A program made the position numbers and the translations under genes. Positions 60,786 to 64,000 of a stretch of 64,000 nt of DNA are shown piece after piece. The stretch is from Pomphorhynchus laevis. Its lineage: Eukaryota; Acanthocephala; Palaeacanthocephala; Echinorhynchida; Pomphorhynchidae. The DNA lies in NCBI GenBank assembly GCA_012934845.2, contig WNNJ02003235.1, forward strand, positions 29,121 through 93,120. The letters run 5' to 3'. Every line of letters begins with the position of its first letter. Positions within the stretch are counted from its first letter, which is position 1. Below the pieces are notes generated by a model, which made no database searches, had not been told where the DNA came from, and worked only from the letters and a program-made list of their open reading frames with translations.

Positions 60786-61858
60786 AATCAGGATTTCAGT
60801 ATTGCGTTTGCGATTTTTTATTTGACTTTAATATTGATGAGCTTAGAAAACATTAATTCGTTCTTCACTGTTACGTTATAAAATTCAAATATATTAAAGA
60901 TATAAAATTCTTAAAACGTTAAATATTAAATTATATATTTATGTATAAATATAATATGTTAACATATAAATATGATGATATTTATAATATTTGTATATTT
61001 TATATTTAATACAAATGTAGAATATGAATAATATTATAAATTTAATATTTAATTAAAAATTAGCATTTATATGTTACAATATTTAAAATGTATAAATTTA
61101 AAACGCCGATCAAACATGCTCAGATGTGATAAAGCTACAACAACAATTTCTTGACAAGAAAAAAATAATAGTACACAAGATTTGTGTCGTCAACCACTGA
61201 TCAGGGTGTCGGATCGTGGAGTCTATGTACGAACCAAACACACTAAACATCGCAATCCTTGGCAACAAACCGGAGTTATCTTTATATATTTTGTGCACTT
61301 CAAATAAACTTCAAATAAACAATTTGTGCAAAATTGATCAGACATGTCTGCCACATTGAATATGTTAATACAATTGAAAAATAAAAAAGTAATTTATTTC
61401 TATTTTAAATAAAATCAACATATCGATCAATTTTTCGTAATGTACTACAGCTTTTCTTGAATTTTCATTTTGTAATTTATTTTTGTAGTTGATTATATGA
61501 TAGAGCACGAGTTTTATTTTATTTCTTTCAATGAGATAATGAGCTAACACTATTTAACCTGTTTAATTTTATGTTATTTCAAGTTTTAAGAGGATATTGC
61601 TCCGCTGAATAGTTCACTGGCTACACCATAATTTTGAATTAATTTTTAAATATTCACTTTGTTGTTAATTTTCTCAAGAGAACATACACATCAATTTAAT
61701 AATAATTTATACAGAATGTTTTATTGAAACAAGTAGCGATGGGCTTAAACACAAATTAAATACTTGTTTCTTATCAACTGGAATTCATCAGTTGAGTATA
61801 TGTATTTTGTATTAGATGATTTCATCAAACGAATTATAAAATGTAATATCAAAAAAAT
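60786..61858 (+). repeat. ALP3 3' flank with LINE tip
   Basis: Nearly identical to 41085-41680 and 42104-42585 (ALP2 flank), including the ~135-bp (-) LINE 3' tip at about 61150-61282. Confidence 0.88.
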
Positions 61859-62042
61859 TGTTAAAATTATAAGTTAAAATCAATTTTACTAAATTATCTA
61901 ACAAATGATTTATATTTAAAAATAAAGTTTTGAAAAAATATTCAAAATTCTGTAATATTCTTTAAAAGTAAAATATAAAAGTAAAATGTTCAATAGTTAT
62001 GAACATGTAGATCTCTTATACTTTTAGGCTGTAAAATGATTT

Positions 62043-62277
62043 TGAATTAATTTAAATTGTATTAGTTCGTATCAGCAAATTTTCCTATCAAATAATGATA
62101 TCCTCACTACTCTTTTTAAGAAAAATTGCAAACATGTATTCTGTGCTGACTGTGTAATACGTTATCGTCGAATGTGTCCAAGGTATGTTTTATTCTTATC
62201 AATATATAAATTTAAAATTTTTGTAATGAATTATAAAGATATTGTCTTCTTATTTTCTAGTTAATTAATATTATTAT
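62043..62277 (+). pseudogene. Orphan copy of Hakai RING exon
   Basis: 62121-62182 encodes KNCKHVFCADCVIRYRRMCP with acceptor 'ctttttaag' and donor 'gtatgt' intact and the same phase as Hakai exon 3. The flanks match 45098-45330. No copies of the other Hakai exons are in the window, so it is presumed non-functional by itself. Confidence 0.88.
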
Positions 62278-62309
62278 GCGATCTAATTAAAAGTTAATTA
62301 TATATATTT

Positions 62310-63240
62310 ATATTTTTATTTAGAAGAATATTTTATCTGTGTAACACAAAAACTGAAAGACTAAAATGGATAAATAAAAGACGTTTAGATTTTCAAAACA
62401 GAGGTTACACAAAAAGAGAAATAGACGTAGCACAATATAGAGCATATATCAAAACGACAAAATCAAGAAAGAATCACGACACAAAACAAAATTTAAAAAA
62501 TTATAATATCAATACCTTACCATCCAGGAGCACAAAAAATATATATCGAAATATTAAAAACGACATAAAAATATTAACAGAAATTTAAATATATCAGCTA
62601 AATAGATACAAATAAGTTACAAAATAATAAATACAAAAAAATCAAAATTAGTGTCAACTAAACTAAAAGCAAATGGAGAAATAAAACATACAGGTTTTAC
62701 AAAATGCAATAGAAGTAGAACGAAATGTTGTCAACAGGTAGAAAAAAGAAAATGTTTTAAAAGTAAATATACTAATCTAAACTACAAAATAAATCAAAAC
62801 ATCACATGCGCCACAACTGGTATAATTTATGTTGCAAACTGTCAAAAGTGTCTAGCACAGTATGTAGGCGAAAGTGGATTGTCGCTGAATGTAAGATTAA
62901 ATAACCGCCGAAGCGATTTAATAAAGAAGTTAGTAAACCGAGACGCCATAGTTAATCATTGTGTCAAATGCCACGATACCACCACAGATTGCTTCACATA
63001 TTGTGTTATAGCGGGAAATGTCGATGAAAAAGTCACCCGCAAAAAATTAGAACAACAATGGATAGGTCAATTGATGTGCGACAAAGGAAAAGGTATCAAT
63101 ATAAAACACACATATTTTTGGCGACCAGATTAATTATATACAGACAAAGTTTATTTTCAGATTTTGTGACTCTAATTACTGTATTTTTTCAGATTGAAAA
63201 AGTCCTAGATTCGGACGAAACGTTTTAAATAAAAGTCTCT
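62310..63240 (+). mobile_element. Penelope-like element, 3' part with GIY-YIG endonuclease
   Basis: At 62651-63133 an open frame of 160 residues carries the GIY-YIG domain of Penelope-like elements: 'ITCATTGIIYVANCQKCLAQ', YVGESGLSLNVRLNNRRSDL, 'NHCVKCHD' and 'KKLEQQWIGQL'. The stretch at 62340-62590 ('ERLKWINKRRLDFQNRGYTK') looks like the region between RT and GIY-YIG. The RT itself is absent from the window. The 3' end 'ggacgaaacgttttaaataa' lies near 63213-63232. Confidence 0.8.
63202..63222 (+). ncRNA. Possible hammerhead relict at the Penelope 3' end
   Basis: GTCC (63202-63205), a 7-nt loop and GGAC (63213-63216) form a 4-bp stem followed directly by GAAAC, the right half of a hammerhead core. 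The left half (CTGANGA) is not recognisable ('ttgaaaaa' instead). Weak alone; listed because Penelope-like elements are known to carry hammerhead motifs. Confidence 0.3.
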
Positions 63241-64000
63241 GTTTTTGCTAGTGTTTATAGTAGTAAAATAATTTTTGGCTATTTACTACCTTGGATATCA
63301 TATATAAATCACTATGTTTTCCTCATAAAGAGGCATAAACACCAGGCAGCATTTTATATATCCTCATCAGATCAAGAAATAGAACCGAATTATTCTCGCA
63401 ATATTCAAAGTCGCTACGTATGCCCAGTCATCCTATGTGTGACGACAAACTTTAACAACGGTATACGCGTTTCGCTCTAACGGAACTGATCAGTACCGTG
63501 CATTGACAGTGCGCATTGCAGTTTAACCATGCATCAGGCACTAAATTTCTTTTAATAGAAATGCTGTTTTACAGGGACACTTTAAAGTGTGCAAATATAT
63601 AAAATATAATTTGTTGTTACACCTGCCCTGAGATTGTATGAGATCATGAAGATCGATTTAAATCGGGACTGGTGATTATTTGATGGATGCTTATTTATGT
63701 ATTGAATTTTTGCATATATATATATATATATATATTGTTATTGCGAAAAATCGCTTGAAACTGTGGTTGAGGAGCCAAAGCTGGCTACGATTCATTTTTA
63801 ATCCATATTTGCTGCTAAATAACTGGACTTCGATCATCAGCTCCATCAGTCTAATGTATCACTCCGAGACGTTCCTAACCACCCAGCAGTCATCGTCAGT
63901 CGGATGAAGTGGTTAGGGTACGTTTCGACTGCTTTTGTGATAACTATAAAGACACCAGCAATTCCTCACGATGCTATACGAAACTCAGCTTGTGTGACCT
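63241..64000. other. Window end, no gene recognised
   Basis: Contains an (AT)n run at about 63714-63736. A hairpin with 9-bp arms (CCTAACCAC 63874-63882 / GTGGTTAGG 63909-63917) lies beside 'gtacgtttcgactg', possibly another Penelope-type terminus. No exon is supported. Confidence 0.4.
63469..63493 (-). ncRNA. Hammerhead-ribozyme-like core (-)
   Basis: On the (-) strand: CTGATCA, then GTTC, loop CGTTA, GAGC, then GAAAC, all contiguous. This is the CUGANGA-stem II-GAAAC order of the hammerhead core with a single deviation (the conserved G8 is C) and a 4-bp stem II including one G-U pair. Stems I and III were not resolved. The G8 change would be expected to disable cleavage. Confidence 0.4.

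Larger units (their letters stand above)
56611..61376 (+). repeat. Segmental duplication, copy 2 (SPS exon 6 to ALP3 flank)
   Basis: Matches 29671-33960 on its left and ALP part and 40005-41680 on its right part. It starts 'atacaatggtaagttcat' directly after the LINE fragment. Confidence 0.9.

Noticed and set aside
1-64000. CRISPR arrays, operons or prokaryotic gene clusters
   Set aside because: Spliced genes, LINEs and AT-rich introns make this animal nuclear DNA. No regularly spaced repeat-spacer pattern is present.

Overview
This is AT-rich, repeat-dense nuclear DNA from an animal. Three points support that: spliced genes with GT-AG introns, a Hakai/CBLL1 E3 ligase gene found in animals, and LINEs of several animal clades. 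A secreted ShKT-domain protein and the small, scattered exons suggest a nematode or another ecdysozoan worm; I cannot name the species.

Layout. 1-17 kb is mostly transposon debris: two copies of a LINE with a restriction-like endonuclease C-terminus, a CR1-like LINE (-) with a second LINE (+) nested inside it, an old Ty3/gypsy fossil and a CR1 3' end. One host gene stands out there, a secreted ShKT protein (-) at 5.1-5.65 kb. 17.16-31.16 kb holds a six-exon selenophosphate synthetase gene (SPS2/SelD type, +) whose introns are filled with LINEs and a ~220-bp tandem repeat. Its first recognised exon carries an in-frame TGA exactly at the catalytic Sec/Cys position, followed 8 nt later by a strong GC-rich stem-loop. 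I see no obvious SECIS before the next gene. 31.9-33.5 kb is an intact, intronless, secreted alkaline phosphatase (ALP1). 38.4-46.6 kb is a four-exon Hakai gene (+); its second intron holds a truncated alkaline phosphatase pseudogene (ALP2), a LINE and a 33-bp minisatellite. One well-bounded exon of an unrecognised (-) gene lies at 48.4-48.7 kb.

From 52.5 to 62.3 kb the window repeats itself. There is SPS intron 5 sequence, an orphan copy of SPS exon 6, a frameshifted alkaline phosphatase (ALP3) and an orphan copy of the Hakai RING exon, all in the order of the first locus but with a different LINE inserted. ALP2 and ALP3 share the same 64-bp internal tandem duplication, so that lesion predates their separation. 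The window ends with a Penelope-like GIY-YIG element and a hammerhead-like motif.

How the genes relate: SPS makes selenophosphate, the selenium donor for selenocysteine, so an SPS gene that itself uses UGA implies either a working Sec pathway or a special read-through. ALP and Hakai are not known partners of SPS. Their clustering here looks like the product of local segmental duplication rather than a functional operon.
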